From Corticium candelabrum (Eukaryota > Porifera > Homoscleromorpha > Homosclerophorida > Plakinidae): a DNA stretch of 64,000 bases. The stretch is from the NCBI RefSeq assembly GCF_963422355.1, contig NC_085099.1, positions 4,181,820-4,245,819 of the forward strand, given 5' to 3'. The notes below the pieces were generated by a model that did no database searches, was not told the origin of the DNA, and saw only the letters and a program-made list of their open reading frames with translations. A program made the translations under genes and the position numbers. Every line of letters starts with the position of its first letter. Positions within the stretch are counted from its first letter, which is position 1. Shown here piece by piece: positions 15,501 to 29,725 of the stretch.

Positions 15501-17369
15501 AAGAGCATATCGTTTCTTCTAAAAAACATTGACAACGTAGTTAACCCGTATTCTAAGGCGATGGTAGCGTACGCGTTGGCCATGGCAAACGAGGAAGAGT
15601 CTGATACACTCATCAACCAGCTATTCTCACTTGCAGACAAAAAAGGTTAGTCCGTCATCGTCACTTATATATCTATTCGATCGTGTAACGTTAGACTATC
15701 TCAAGACGACATGTGCTTTTGGTCTTTCGGACAGCAATGTAGACTGCGATATCTATGTCTCTACCACCCGACGAGCATACAGACGGCTGCTTATGTAATT
15801 TTGGCTTGTCTGGAGAGAAAAAGAATAGCAGACGCGGTTTGTGTCGTTTCGTGGTTGAGCGAGCAAATGGACGAATGCGGCGGATATCGATCGACTCAAG
15901 TAACTGCATGCCAACGTATATACTGTTATATCGTAGACAGCAATGTGCACGAGATGGTTTGCACTGTAGGATACGGTATTGGCATTGTTTGCGCTTTCTC
16001 GAGCTGCACGAAATTTCTACTCTGATGATTCGATCAAAGTGGCTATTCACGTTACAACGAAGAATCACATAAACAAAACGTTTAGCGTAGACCAGCACAA
16101 CAAACTGATCACTCAAAGAGAGGAGGTATTCTAATCGTTGTAAACTAAGTTTGAATAATAGATAATAGAAGGTGGATTGTAATATTTATGGTAAACTGTA
16201 GATCGTCATATTCCATTCAACCCATGTGAAAGCACGCAGTACTGGGAGCGGTCACGTATTGTTTCAGGTGATAAAAAATTGTAATATGTATAATGTTATA
16301 TTCACTCTTATTGCTTCGTTGAAATTTAGGCCGATCTGACCTACAACATTCCGACCGTCGATCCAAGCGACTCGTTCGAACTAAACGTATCGGTGAAAGC
16401 CAAAACATTTAACTTAGACGAGATCACGTTTGACTTGAATCGATTCACACGAAACTCACAAGACGAAATCGACGAACTACTGAACCCTGACGATCTCTTC
16501 TGGGAAGAAGATCCGGATATAGACGAGATAGACAAAGAAATTGAAAAAGAGATTGAACGGCGTTCGAGAGAAACAAAGAAGGAGAACAGCGCGAGGGACA
16601 AACCCACACAGAACGTTTCGTTCGCAAACGAAACTCAACAACAACCGACAGTTTTGATCACGAATGTCTGTTTTAAGTAAGACGTCGACTACTCAAACAA
16701 TTTCTAAACACGTGACATCCCCATCCAATGTAGGTGGAAGAGACTAGAGGAAAAACCGGGAATGGTCATCACTGAAGTGGATCTGATGTCGGGATTCCAA
16801 GCAGACTCGATATTACTTCAACAAGTATATACAAACTATCATTTAATGTTCACGTATAATGTTCTTTATATCGTGGTTATCGTTTTCGTTGTTTTTCAGT
16901 TATTTCCAAAGACAGAGATCGGTCTGATGCGATATGAAGTTAAACGTCGTGTCACCACTTTCTATTTTGATGAAGTCAGAAAAACTTACATGGTTCTATC
17001 GTTGATGATTTACGCTTGTTAATAAGCATCTTAATATTTAGTTTCCTCAAGACAAGCCGTTGTGTTTCGATTTTGAGCAAAAACGAAGTCACTGCGTTGC
17101 AAACCTTCGACCAGCGTATGTCAGGGCGTATTCGTACTACCAACCTGGTATTGCTTACTATTGAAGGTTTTCTGTACTTGAACAAAATTATTTGCCCTAT
17201 TTTGTCTCTAGACTTTAGCACAACTGTAAAGTACGATCCTCCTGACGAAATTTCCAACAACAATCTAGAAGAATGTGATGCAGAGATAATTGGTGGAGAC
17301 GTAGTTGAAGAATTCTCTTCTGGTGAAATATCCTCTTCTGGATCAGGTGGAGGTCAAAATTTTGGTTAG
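9536..17369 (+). CDS. TEP-B: thioester-containing alpha-2-macroglobulin family protein, open in all recognised exons
   Basis: Probable functional secreted TEP. Approximate exon map: MG1-MG2 9536-10050 ([14 protein letters not shown] at the MG1/MG2 junction), MG2 small exons to 10780, MG3 10861-11112 (VLPKFEV and YTYGKPVKG), MG4 11183-11411, MG5 11482-11669, MG6 to 12486, bait-like segment 12550-12701 and 12776-12952 (RFKR 12830-12841), MG7 13019-13250, CUB 13571-13968, thioester exon 14031-14205 (GCGEQ 14086-14100), TED 14990-16125, MG8 16330-17150, C-terminal exon 17212-17369. No frameshift or stop was seen and phases agree. No signal-peptide exon was recognised; exon 2 begins without a Met at an acceptor needing two bases from an upstream exon. 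The His position of the TED is Thr (15279-15281). MG8 carries a long acidic insert. Confidence 0.85.
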
Positions 17370-18214
17370 TTAGAAATTTGATGAACATGAAACAACGACA
17401 ATGAAACAATGGTTGTCTTGAATTTTTCTTGCTACTGATGTGTGTCATTAGTGTTGCAGACTTTATGTTTGACTATTGCTCAGCAGTTTGTGAGAAGATG
17501 TAATTGTTAGCATGATAAAACAGCCTCTCAACGTGTTTGATCTGTTGCTTTCCGATCTGTCAAACAGCCTGTATGAGTTATTGTAAATATTTTAGAGACG
17601 ATTACCTATAGCCTAATACCCTATACATATATACCATGCAGAAAAGTAGGGGATAAGGTGTGGCGGTGTAGAATGTCTCATTGCAGAGAAACTCGCAAAT
17701 TTAATCCAGGATATGTCCGTTTAGAATTCTTATTAGAGAGGATCAGTATTTGCTAAACTACATGATCATGAATCAGGTTACTGTAATACATGTAGAAATG
17801 TGTCCACAATGCAAATTGAACACTGCATGTATAAACGACAAACACGTATATAAGTTCATGCATGTTTGCATTCCCCAAACCGGCTCTCTGAAGGTTTGAC
17901 CAACATGGACGAAAGAGATATTTTCTACTCCAGATAATAGTTATGACACTACATGTCAAGCAATCTCAGAACAGGAAAATGAAGAGCAGGAGCTCTGGTC
18001 GAGACTTTACTCTGAACTGAATAGCATTAGCTGATATGCTGACTGGACCGGAGAATTAATATAGAAATAAGACTATTCGCCTAACTCATCTAACTTTGTC
18101 ATATTTTGCAACATAGAAAATGAAATTGAACAAAGAAACCACCCGTAAACCAGTTACTCTACTACTCTAAACATAATTGATTTCTATTTAACATTAATTC
18201 AATTAATTAAGATA
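17370..18214. other. Spacer between TEP-B and the methyltransferase gene
   Basis: This is the probable 3' UTR of TEP-B, then about 700 bases shared with the spacers at 6563-7519 and 29726-30511. No gene, tRNA or mobile element was recognised. Unlike unit A, no CA tract is present at the equivalent of 6838. Confidence 0.6.
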
Positions 18215-19009
18215 TCATAAACATTTCCTTGCCAACACTGTAAACACTCTACATTGATATCGAATTTTCTCATGAGAATCTGACCTGTACAGCTGCTTGA
18301 GATATTCCACGTCTTTCTCACTCAACATATATGATTTGAAAGCTGGAACAGCAGCTTCTACCAGTGCAACCAGATCTTTGACAGTCGGCTCTTCCTCTTC
18401 GACCATTTTGACATCAGACATCTCTATATCAAATCCAATATCAGTACAGAGCTGCAACCAGGTTGAAACTGACTCAAGATAGATGCCCCAGACCGATTCC
18501 AGACTTTCTGAAGGCGATAATAAAGAAAGAATGTCTCTGAAAATAAATCTGTCTTGAGTCTGGGTAGGAAATACGAGAAATGCAAATCGACCACCGGGTT
18601 TCAGATTTGAATAAATATCTTTCATAATAATTGAACGCTCGACAGGTTTAATCCATTGAAATACCATGTTGTTCAAGATTCGATCAAACGGTTCAAGTCT
18701 CATCGCTTCTTTTATGCTTCTCTGTACAAATGTTAGTGACACGTGACTGCTGTGTAATCTGATTAGCTCTGCTCTAGCTAACGCTATTCTTCTCTTGTCG
18801 ATATCTACACCGACTACTCGTCCTGATTTACCGACTCTCGATGCTAACTCTACTGCAAGCCTTCCGGTAGCGCAACCAAAGTCAATAATACTTTCTCCTC
18901 TCTTCGGTTTCAGATATTCATTCATCAGATCACAAGACATTCGAAAGTGGACGTCGGAGTGCTCGTGAAATGTATCTCCGTCACTTTTAGCTTGCTCAAG
19001 CAAATTCAT
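18215..19009 (-). CDS. Class I SAM-dependent methyltransferase, 264 residues, single exon
   Basis: Predicted soluble class I methyltransferase of the UbiE/juvenile-hormone-acid-methyltransferase-like type; the substrate cannot be told from sequence. The start chosen is the ATG at 19009 (MNLLEQAKS), because the open frame upstream has no further ATG. Motif I is IIDFGCATGR (about residues 40-50) for SAM binding, followed by VVGVDID as the acidic motif II. LKPGGRFAF is the usual post-motif III strand, and the C terminus has a helical cap-like segment. The gene is intronless and convergent with TEP-B. It is the only intact one of four related copies in the window; the others (7520, 30512, 56651) are broken. 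Confidence 0.85.
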   Translation of the reverse strand: MNLLEQAKSDGDTFHEHSDVHFRMSCDLMNEYLKPKRGESIIDFGCATGRLAVELASRVGKSGRVVGVDIDKRRIALARAELIRLHSSHVSLTFVQRSIKEAMRLEPFDRILNNMVFQWIKPVERSIIMKDIYSNLKPGGRFAFLVFPTQTQDRFIFRDILSLLSPSESLESVWGIYLESVSTWLQLCTDIGFDIEMSDVKMVEEEEPTVKDLVALVEAAVPAFKSYMLSEKDVEYLKQLYRSDSHEKIRYQCRVFTVLARKCL

Positions 19010-19198
19010 TGGAAACAACACCAACCTTTGTTCTTGAGATACGTGTGTGTTCGGATTGCTCGTATAATCCGAGTACTGTTAACCTCGCATAGACCTCGAC
19101 CTCCCAGACCTGTGCATCGCCGAGGACTACTTTACTAGAAAGCCCAAGTTACATAGCCTCGACACTAGTAGGCCTCCCTTTGCTTTTGGTGGTCCGAC

Positions 19199-20421
19199 CG
19201 CGCGAGGATAGCAACGGGACTGTATCACGTGATGTTCTCTCCGAAAATGTAACTCATTATGTCACGTGACGAGCTAGCTTGTCACCTGACCTATTTTGCA
19301 AATGATAATTGGTTGACTCTAAGTCACATCTGAGTTATTTCCTGATTATTTCCTTTGATATGCAAAGCTCTTTAGTAAGCATTTAGGTAATTAAGAAAAC
19401 AAAGTTCTAGACGTCGAAGGTGTCAATTAGTTCTAGCAAAGGTGCCATTATCGTTTGGCCCCTCATCTCTGTTCCGTCAAGATTGTTATTTTTTGTTTCT
19501 TCGATCGCGATGTAGCCAAAGTATCACAGTGCCGGTATTCTTCTACAGGAAGATCACCGAGAGAGGAGAGCACAGTGGTAAGACAGGCTCACGTACAACA
19601 GCTTCTTGTGCACTACGTCTAGCGACCAACGAATCGTTTGGATGAGTGTGTTCGTCTCGCATGTTGTAAACAGTGTTCCAGTACAGCGCCGGATCCAGGA
19701 ATTTTTGAAAGAGGGGGTTCACCGTTAGCAGTTATTTATAGCATTACTAATTTTCTCTTTTCCAATAAAATTATATGAAATTATTGAACCACGCCTATTG
19801 GAAAAGAGGGGGTTGGAACCCCCTCATCCCCTCTCTGGATCTGTCCCTGCAGTGTTCTCCCGACATCGCTGCGAGCACGTCTTGACCATGAAGAATGGCG
19901 GAAGACGCTTCCAACTGATCACTTCTGAACAAAGCGTGTTCAAAAACGTTCTGCAGAATCGCCGTAAGACTTGAGAATGAAGCCATTCAAATTTTAGCAG
20001 TATGCAGTACACTATCGCACATATAGTCTGCGCGTGGTTTTTTGCGCGGGACATGGCCTTACCTAATTAGAGGCTGTACGTAGCAAAGTTTTTGGTGTCG
20101 TTTCGCTAGACAGTGAGCAACATCGTGAGTGCTTGCATGCATAGCTATCTACTGACCGCTATTTTGCTTTTGTGTAGCCTAGCAGGTTTGCCGCCTGCCA
20201 GTGTATGCGTGACCGCTGCGTGAAGTCTCTGCTGTAAACGAAAACACACATGATCTCGTTTAAAGTCCCATTAGCAATATATTACGAACCGACATGGGTG
20301 GGTCTTACTAATTACATAATTAATTAATTTATCACGTGACATAATGAGTTACTACTAGTAGGCCTCCCTTTGCTTTTCGGAGAGAACATCACGTGATACA
20401 GTACCGTTGCTATCCCCGCGC
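19199..20421. mobile_element. Putative DNA element with about 65-bp terminal inverted repeats
   Basis: The left end (19199-19270) and right end (20331-20421) are inverted copies sharing GGATAGCAACGG, CTGTATCACGTGATGTTC and the TAACTCATTATGTCACGTGA words. The right copy is interrupted by a 24-bp block (20353-20377) that also lies directly outside the left end (19164-19187). The 1-kb interior has no transposase-like coding sequence, so this would be a non-autonomous element. No clear target duplication was seen. It contains a nested hAT-type MITE. Confidence 0.5.
19684..19849. mobile_element. Short non-autonomous hAT-like element (MITE), 166 bp
   Basis: It starts CAGCGCCGGATCCAGGA and ends in the inverted form of CAGGGACAGATCCAGAG, with poly-G/poly-C rich subterminal parts. 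The flanks are CAGTA (19679-19683) and CAGTG (19850-19854), a 5-bp duplication with one mismatch. The 5' end closely resembles the 3' end of the hAT element at 35308-39502 (CAGGCGCAGATCCAGGA then AAAGAGGGGGTT), so that family probably mobilised it. Confidence 0.65.
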
Positions 20422-21483
<1,062 letters not shown>

Positions 21484-24400
21484 TTGTTGTCACGGGTACA
21501 CAATTGCAACGTCAGGAGTGCTGCGTCAAGGTTCTGTTGCGAGAGTGAATGTAATGCTAATGTCAATGCCAAAGAAAACCGTTCAAGTTAGAGCTCAGCT
21601 GTTCGACCCAACCAACTCGCAGTTGATATGTGAAGCTGACCGTACTGTTGATACAGGACTAGATGGTACATTAGAGTTAGACCGCGTATAAACTCATTTC
21701 CACTGATATATTCCATTGATATTAATCTATTTACAGAGTCGACGAATGTTGATGAAGTGTGGATGTTGCTCGAAGTAAAACAACAACGACTACATCAAGT
21801 TTTCATAATGAATGAACAAACTGTTATTTTTCCTAGATTCCGTCCGTTGTTCTACCTTCTCAGTACCGACTCAACATCTCCGCAGTTTCTGGCGACAAAA
21901 CTTTCTTCAGTGAAAGTGCTATTGTGGGTGTGGCGCCAAAGGGTCCAACGATATTAATTCAAACTGATAAGCCGGTTTACAAGCTTGGACAAACAGGTAA
22001 AACACAATCCTAGAACAGCTAGATGAAAACGAATGACTTGCATAGATTGTAAAACGACGTTGTCCATAGCAAAACATAGAGAAAGACATTGTTTTGTAGT
22101 CTAAACTTCTATGCTACGCATTTATTGCTCTATTCAAAACAACATTTACTGTGTATTTTTCACATTCTTCTGTTTAGTTCGAATGAGAATTGTTGCCCTC
22201 GATTTCGAAATGAAACCTTACAAAGGAAACGTGAGTTGAACTTGTCAGTGTACCAGACTGTCATTCTTTATATGCTCATTGTTTATATATACATGTAGGT
22301 AACAATAGAGATATGGGTATAGTTCATCCAATCCATCTTTGAACTGTCAACGCTAAACTAAACTTTACTCTTTTGTACTCTTTTAAAGGATGGTCATGGT
22401 ACTAAAGTTCAACAATGGATAGACAAATCGCCGCTCACAGGTAACTAGTTGCTACATAAAAATTTGTTTAAAGGTTTAATATGATGCTCCAAATCTCAAT
22501 AAATATTTTTTGTAAGGAATTGTTCCTTTATCGTTTCCATTGTCTGACGAGCCAGTTGCTGGAGTTTGGAACGTTTCAGTATTCGCACTATATCCACCAG
22601 CAGTGGTACTGTATTGTCTCAAAGTCTTTGATTACTGTCATTAATACATAAAAGTAACAAAACTTTTGTTTCTTGCAGGAGAAATCTGAAGTTCAAACTT
22701 CATGTTTTCAAGTCAAAGAATACGGTACTAAACTGATTTACATCTTGAGTCAATTAGATAGTCTTACTCTTTCCAATTATGACCCTCGTGTTGTCTGTTG
22801 TGTTTCAGTACTACCAAATTCGAAGTAACAGTTATCGTTCCAACTTACATTGTAACTATATACAAGACAGCTCCCGTAACGGTTGTAGCAATGTTAGATG
22901 AACATGTAACGTTGAAGGACAGAATTTGTATAACTACGTGAGTTTCAATTTATATACACTCATGGAAAACCGGTCAAAGGCGTGGCTTGTGTAACTGCAA
23001 AATCTGTATACGACTATCGTTATCGTCTACCTCGAACGCGTGCGTCACAAACATGCAAAAAGGTGAATTAGATTAATGCAGCCGTTTTCTTGAGCACAGA
23101 TGAAATTAATAATTGAAATATTTTTAACATGCAGATCGATGGAATAACCGACTTCGACACGTTATTAGGATCAAACTTTTATGTATCTAGAAGTTACTAT
23201 AAGCGATATTTGGCCCACGTCGAGTTTAATGTAACAGTAATAGAAAAAGGAACACAGACAGCAATCAATTCAACAGAGACGGCAGTAACATCCGAATATG
23301 ATTATGTTGCCAGCTTCCTACCGGGATCACCCAGAATGTTTAAGCCAGGACTGCCTTTCAACATTAAGGTATATAAGAATACTAACGTGTGGTCTTCCAG
23401 ATTACTTTACTTCAGATATCGACATTTGCCTATATAGGTCAATGTAATGACTCCTGATTTGGTGCGTTTTTCAATCGGACAAACGTCACCATTGCCTTAT
23501 TTGCATCGCAATATCCATCAAGCAGAAGAATTCATTCTACTGTTGTTGAGGCTATCAACGGTACGGCAGAATTTGAAGTGTTTTTGGAAAGAAATCATTT
23601 TAGTAACGACATTGTCGTAAACGTAAGTACACTTGATTGAACATACTTTATAAACAGTTTTGTACATTTTACAGTTTTTCATTTACATAATCTAGGCGAT
23701 AGTCGATTCCGCAAATACAGCGACTCACACAATTCAAGTAAATGGTTTTATCGATAAACCTCAAATCACCACCAGATCAGAAGAAGAATTATTATTTGTA
23801 GGAAAAACCAAATCAGAGTCTATCCATGCAGTCTGCTCGATTATTATTTTAATGTTTTTGATTTGTACCCTGGTAGCAATGAGTTGACATTCTACACAAC
23901 TGAAGCGGTCGAAACAAATTTGTTTTTGCTGGTAAGATATGGTGATTGCATGCACGGGTAACCTTGATGTTGGTTTCCACTGTTTCTATTTATCGTCAAA
24001 AGGCATCCTCAAAAGGAGCACTTCTGCGTTCCTGGACTAAAACAGTGAAAGGGAAAAAGTCTGGAAAGTATTCGGGAGTATACGAATTTCGTATTTCTAT
24101 TGATGTCAGCTGTGCAATGACTCCCCAGGTTCATCTCGTTTCTTGATATATCGGAGAGAAAAACACCGCAATTGCTGATGTCATCACATTGAGAGTGCAG
24201 CCCTGTTTTCAACACAAGGTATGAGCAGTGGGCATATATATATAGATACGTCTTTCTAAATACTTGTTCAGACAACAGCTCTACATTATAGGTCAACGTG
24301 GCTTTTAGCTTAAATGAGACAAAACCTGGAAGAAACATACAAATGTCGATAACAGCAGACCCTGGTTTGATGGTCAGTTTATCAGCAGTAGACAAAAGCG

Positions 24401-27400
24401 TATACCTGGTGCTTTGCTCCTGTACAAATCAAATGACTGTAGAAAATGTATAGTCACGGTGTATATCATTTATCTGACGATCGGATGTTGACCGTCAACG
24501 TCTTACCCATGCAGGTATTAGCTGAAATGTCAAAATACGACGTTCAGTCTAGCATTTCTGACGACGACGAAACAGGTCTGTATAGTTTAAGCGACCCGGT
24601 AACCGGTGGTTTGAGAGACTGGTGGAGATCGTGGTGGCCCAACACTGAATATCCTCAATCATTTCCAGTAAGATATGCATGAGGTGCACGAATAAGCAAA
24701 GAAGAAAACTGCGATATTGCTATTCTATTGTTGGACAGTCGGCAGGCATAGCAGTCATGAGCAGTTACAACTTTGGAGGTAAAAAGGTTTATCGCTTCAA
24801 ACGTCAAGTTGGTTCGGGTGACGGCGGAGAAGACGAGGAAGGTGGTCTAGCTGGCATTGGCAGAGTAAGAACTTTCTTTCCCGAAACGTGACTGTGGGAA
24901 GATCACATCGCAGAGTAAGTTCATCTTCAAAGAAACAAAGTATAGATAATGTAGATGTGGCGTGTTTCTTCGTCCAGTGCTAATGGCCATGTGGTGTTGA
25001 ACTTGACCGTTCCTGATACTGTCACTACGTGGGTGGCCGACGCGTTCGCTATCTCAGAATCTTCAGCTTTTGGAATAGCCGAGATGCCTGCAACTGTCTT
25101 AGCGTTCCAACCATTTTTCGCGTCGCTCAGTCTTCCATATTCGGTCATTCGAGGAGAAGAGATGACTGTGATCGCTACAGTCTTTAATTATTATCACGAA
25201 AACCTCACGATAAGTTTATAAACAATGACAGCATATGTTAAAAATCAAATAGCGCGGAAAATTAATCTATATTCATTAATGCAATTATACATCCCTTTCT
25301 TACATTTCTGAAACCATCAACGTCATCGTGTAAACGTTTTCGTGTATTGATTGATTGACTTGCCTCTCTACAATATTGTACAAACCATGACAAGAAGCAT
25401 CCAGCAAGTCGATTATCAGTAAACAAAAGTTGTTGAAAGTTGTTAGCATATACTGTAGTAAGTATGTATTGCTGTAGTGATGTATGTAGTACTGTAGTAT
25501 GGTATGTAGTACTGTAGTAATGTGTGTAGTACTGTAGTAAGGTATGTAGTACTTTAGTAAGGTACGTAGTACCCTAGAAAGATATTTAGTACCGTAGTAA
25601 GGTATGTAGTACCGTAGTAAGGTATGTAGTACCGTAGTAAGGTATGTATTACTGTAATAAGATATGTAGTACTGTAGTAATGTATGTAGTACTGCAGAAA
25701 TGTATGTATATAGTACTGTACCTACTACAGACTGTATATTGCAGGTGTTGGTGGTAATTGAGAAGCAATTATCAGAATTTAGATTTTCCGACGGAGACGG
25801 TAGTAAGAGAAATACGACTATCTTCGTTCAGTCAAAAGACAACGCTACCGTTCGTATTCATATCGTACCGTTACAATTGGGATACATTCCGCTCAAAGTA
25901 TCGGCCTATTCCTCGTTAGATTCCGACGCAGTGTTGAGGACTCTTTTAGTAGAAGTAAGGCAAAGAAAAAGTGATGGTTAATTGTCGCTACTCTGTGTTA
26001 ATGGTATTTTCAACAGCCGGAAGGAGTTGAAAAACATGATTCTCAAAGTGCTTTTGTTTCTTCATCAACTAATTTAGAATTTCCTCTGGAATTACCGAAT
26101 TATGTCGTCAATGGTTCAGCTACGGTCGTCTTGCCTGTAACAGGTAAGAGAGTTCCTGGTGCTTGTATCTAATGCCGATGGTATGTATTACATGTCACGA
26201 CGTTTTTAGGTGATTTCATGGGTCCCGCCATAAGCTGCCTTGGTTCCCTTTTAAGAATGCCATATGGATGTGGAGAACAGAACATGATCAACTTTGCTCC
26301 AGCCGTCTATATCAGAAAGTATCTCGTAGAAACCGATAGCCTTACGCCCGCGACGGACCAAAAAACGAGAAAAATAATGAGTACAGGTACGTGTACGTAA
26401 ACAAAATTTGAAAATAGAATTATTTGGTACAATTTCAATGAGTATGTTGAGCACGTTTATACTTGCAAATTCAATAAACTATATAATTATGCGATGCCGT
26501 TGTGTTGACATAGGACAGTGTTATTGAGGAGATGTATTCGTTGTTGATTTGAAAATGATCAGTGCTACGTTTGCACGTATTCAGAATTACTTTGACCGTA
26601 ATTGTTTTGCAAAGATAGTGACGCCATCCAATCATCGTTGTGTTCTGATAGGGACGCTGTAATATCGCCTCACACTTGACATTGTGTTCGAAAGCAGACA
26701 CATTTTTTCATTCCGTCCAACTAGTACGAAATATTCTATCTCGTCGCAAACCCCACCTATACATAGTTCGTCCAAACTTGAAACATTTTAGAAAGAGATG
26801 CAAATGCAATTACCTTCCAAAGTTGATACACGAGCTCGTCTGCTCGCTTATATAAATAAAGCAGTGTGCTTTGCAAGCAATGTTTAGTCAAGTCTTAATA
26901 GAAAGCTATAACTTGCTTATGTGATGGCTTGAGTAAATGTAATGCTTTCTTACAATTCTTTGGTAGCGTGTATATTTATAATCTTACCTATTCTATGTTT
27001 TCTTCGTTTACAGTTGTTTTTTGCCATTTAGCTTCATGTTCATCCCGAGACATGTGTCTACTGCATGTTATACACTTATACATGTTTAAAAACAACAAAG
27101 GACATTCTCATTTACAAACAAGAATGTCACTCAAATAGCATGCATCATGCAGAATAGAAATACTTCAGGGAGGATACATAACTAAAGCAATAGAAATTAT
27201 ATTTTAGAGTTTAATTCCATTTACGCTTAACTCCTTGCCTTTGTATAAAAATACAGAATCTTTTCAAGAAGCCATTGTTTAGGTCACTTACTACTTTCTA
27301 AAATCTCCTGTTGCAAAAGGTTATCAGAGAGAATTGACGTACCAAAGAAGAGACGGCTCGTACGCTGCTTTCGGAGATGGCAGTAGGAAAGGAAGCTTGT

Positions 27401-29725
27401 GGTAGAACGAAGCACATCAAATTAAGAAACTATTTTCCCCGGTATTCTAACTCATTGTTTACAGTCTGACAGCTCTCGTTATGCGTGTTTATTCAAGCGT
27501 TACTGTACATGTACATTGACTTCGAATCGATGAGCCGATCGCTTTGTTGGTTGATAAATCAGCAAAGTGAGGACGGATCTCTAGGAGTGACAGTTGACGT
27601 CATACACGGAGAATTGTATTGTGCATCGCTAGGCTCAAAAGAAACCGTTCAATTAGAATTAACGGCATACAACATAATGGCACTTTTAGAAGTAAAACGC
27701 AAATTGAAAAACAAGGTAATTAATTTATAGTGTGACGATCGTGCCATCTACTAGAATGTTGTTTGTATATCTTGTTAGGAATTGCAATGCAATGCTGGCA
27801 ACGTTGTTATCGACGACGTCGCTAGAAAGAGCATATTGTTTCTACTAAAAAACGTCGACAACGTAGTTAACCCGTATTCTAAGGCGATGGTAGCGTACGC
27901 GCTGGCCATGGCAAACGAGGAAGAGTCAGATGCATTGATTGACCAGCTATTCTCACTTGGAGACAAAAAATGTTAGTGCGTCATCGTCACTTCTATCTAT
28001 ACGATTGTATAACATTAGACTATTACAAGGCGATACATGCTTTTGGTCTCTCGGACAGCAATGTAGACGGTCATATAGATGTCGCTACCAACCGTCGAGC
28101 ATACAGACGGCTGCTTATGTAATTCTGGCATGTGTGGAGAGAGACAGAATAGCAGAGACGGTTTGCATCGTTTCGTGGTTGAGCGAGCAGATGGACGGAT
28201 GCGGAGGATATCGATCGACTCAAGTAACTGCATGCCAACGTATATACTATTATATCGTAGAAAGAAACGTTCAAGAGATGGTTTGTACTGTAGGATACGG
28301 TATTGGCATTGTTTGCGCTTTCTCAAGCTGCACGAAAAATTTACTCTGATGATTCGATCAACGTGGCTCTTCACGTTACAATGAAGAATCACACAAACAC
28401 GACGTTTAAAGTCAACGATAATAACAAAGTGATCACTCAAAGAGGGGAGGTATTCTAATGGCTCTAAAACTAAGTTTGAATAATGGATGTAAATTGGATT
28501 ATAATATTTGTGGTAAACGGTAGATCATCATATTCCATTCAACTCATGTAAAAGCACGCGGTACTGGGAGTGGTCACGTATTGTTTCAGGTGATAAAAAA
28601 TTGTATCATGTATAATGTTATCTATATTCACTCTTATTACTTCGTTTACATTTAGGCCGATCTGACATACAACATTCCTAACGTCGATTCAAGCGACTCG
28701 TTCCAACTAAACGTATCGGTGAAAGCCAAAGCATTTAACTTAGACGAGATCACGCTTGACTTGATTCGATTCACACGAAACTCACAAGACGAAATCGACG
28801 AACTACCGAACCCTGACGATCTCTTTTGGGAATAAGATCCGAATATAGAATATAGAATATAGAATATAGAATATAGAAGATAGACAAAGAAATTGAAAAA
28901 GAGATCGAACGGCATTCGAGAGAAACAGAGGAGGAGAACAACAACAGGGACACGCTCACACAGAACATTTCATTCGCAAACGAAACGCAACAACAAAACC
29001 CGACAGTTTTGATCACGAATGTCTGTTTTAAGTAAGACGTCGACTACGCAAACAATGTATAAACACGTGACATCCCCATCCAATGTAGGTGGAAGAGACT
29101 AGAGGAAAAACCGGGAATGGTCATCGTGAAGTGGGTCTGATGTCGGGATTCCAAGCAGACTCGATATTACTTCAACAAGTATATACAAACTATCATTTAA
29201 TGTTCACGTATAATGTCCTTTATATCGTGGTTATCGTTTTCGTTGTTATTTCAGTTATTTCCAAAGACAGAGATCGGTCTGATGCGATATGAAGTTAAAC
29301 GTCGTCTCGTCACTTTCTATTTTGATGAAGTCAGGAAAACTTACATCGTTGTATCGTTGATGATATACGCTTGTTAATAAGCATCTTTAATATGTAGTTT
29401 CCTCACGACAAGCCGTTGTGTTCAGTTTTGAGCAAAAACGAAGTCGCTGCGTTGCAAACCTTCGACCAGCGTATGTCAGGGCGTATTCATACTACCAACC
29501 GGGTATTGCTTATCATTGAAGACTTTTCTCTACTTGAACAAAATTATTTGTTCCATTTTGTCTCTAGACTTCAGTACAACTGTAAAGTACGATCCTCCTG
29601 ACGAAACTTCCAACAACAATCTAGAAGAATGTGATGCAGAGATCATTAGTGGAGACGTAGTTGAAATATTCTCTTCTGGTGAAATATCCTCTTCTGGATC
29701 AGGTGGAGGTCAAAGTTTTGGTTAG
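21484..29725 (+). pseudogene. TEP-C: thioester protein pseudogene
   Basis: It has the full exon order of TEP-B, with GCGEQ at 26266-26280, RFKR at 24793-24804 and the catalytic-position His codon at 27605-27607. It has many disabling changes: a one-base loss in the VLPKFEV exon (A-run 22815-22817); loss of the AG acceptor before the YTYGKPV exon (22952-22953); a one-base loss in the MG5 exon near 23464; TGA at 24144-24146 (should be Tyr); TGA at 24889-24891 (Trp of the FFPETW motif); TAA at 28833-28835; a short tandem repeat expansion at about 28845-28877; and a one-base loss near 29126. The C-terminal exon is still open. Its variant ORFs are remnants, not separate genes. Confidence 0.9.
25450..25725. 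repeat. Intronic minisatellite, about 20-bp GTA-rich unit (TEP-C)
   Basis: This array is orthologous to the one at 2400-2625, in the intron between the MG7 and CUB exons, with about thirteen degenerate units. TEP-B keeps only a remnant (about 13500-13550) and TEP-D has unrelated sequence at the equivalent position (about 40510-40980). Confidence 0.85.
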
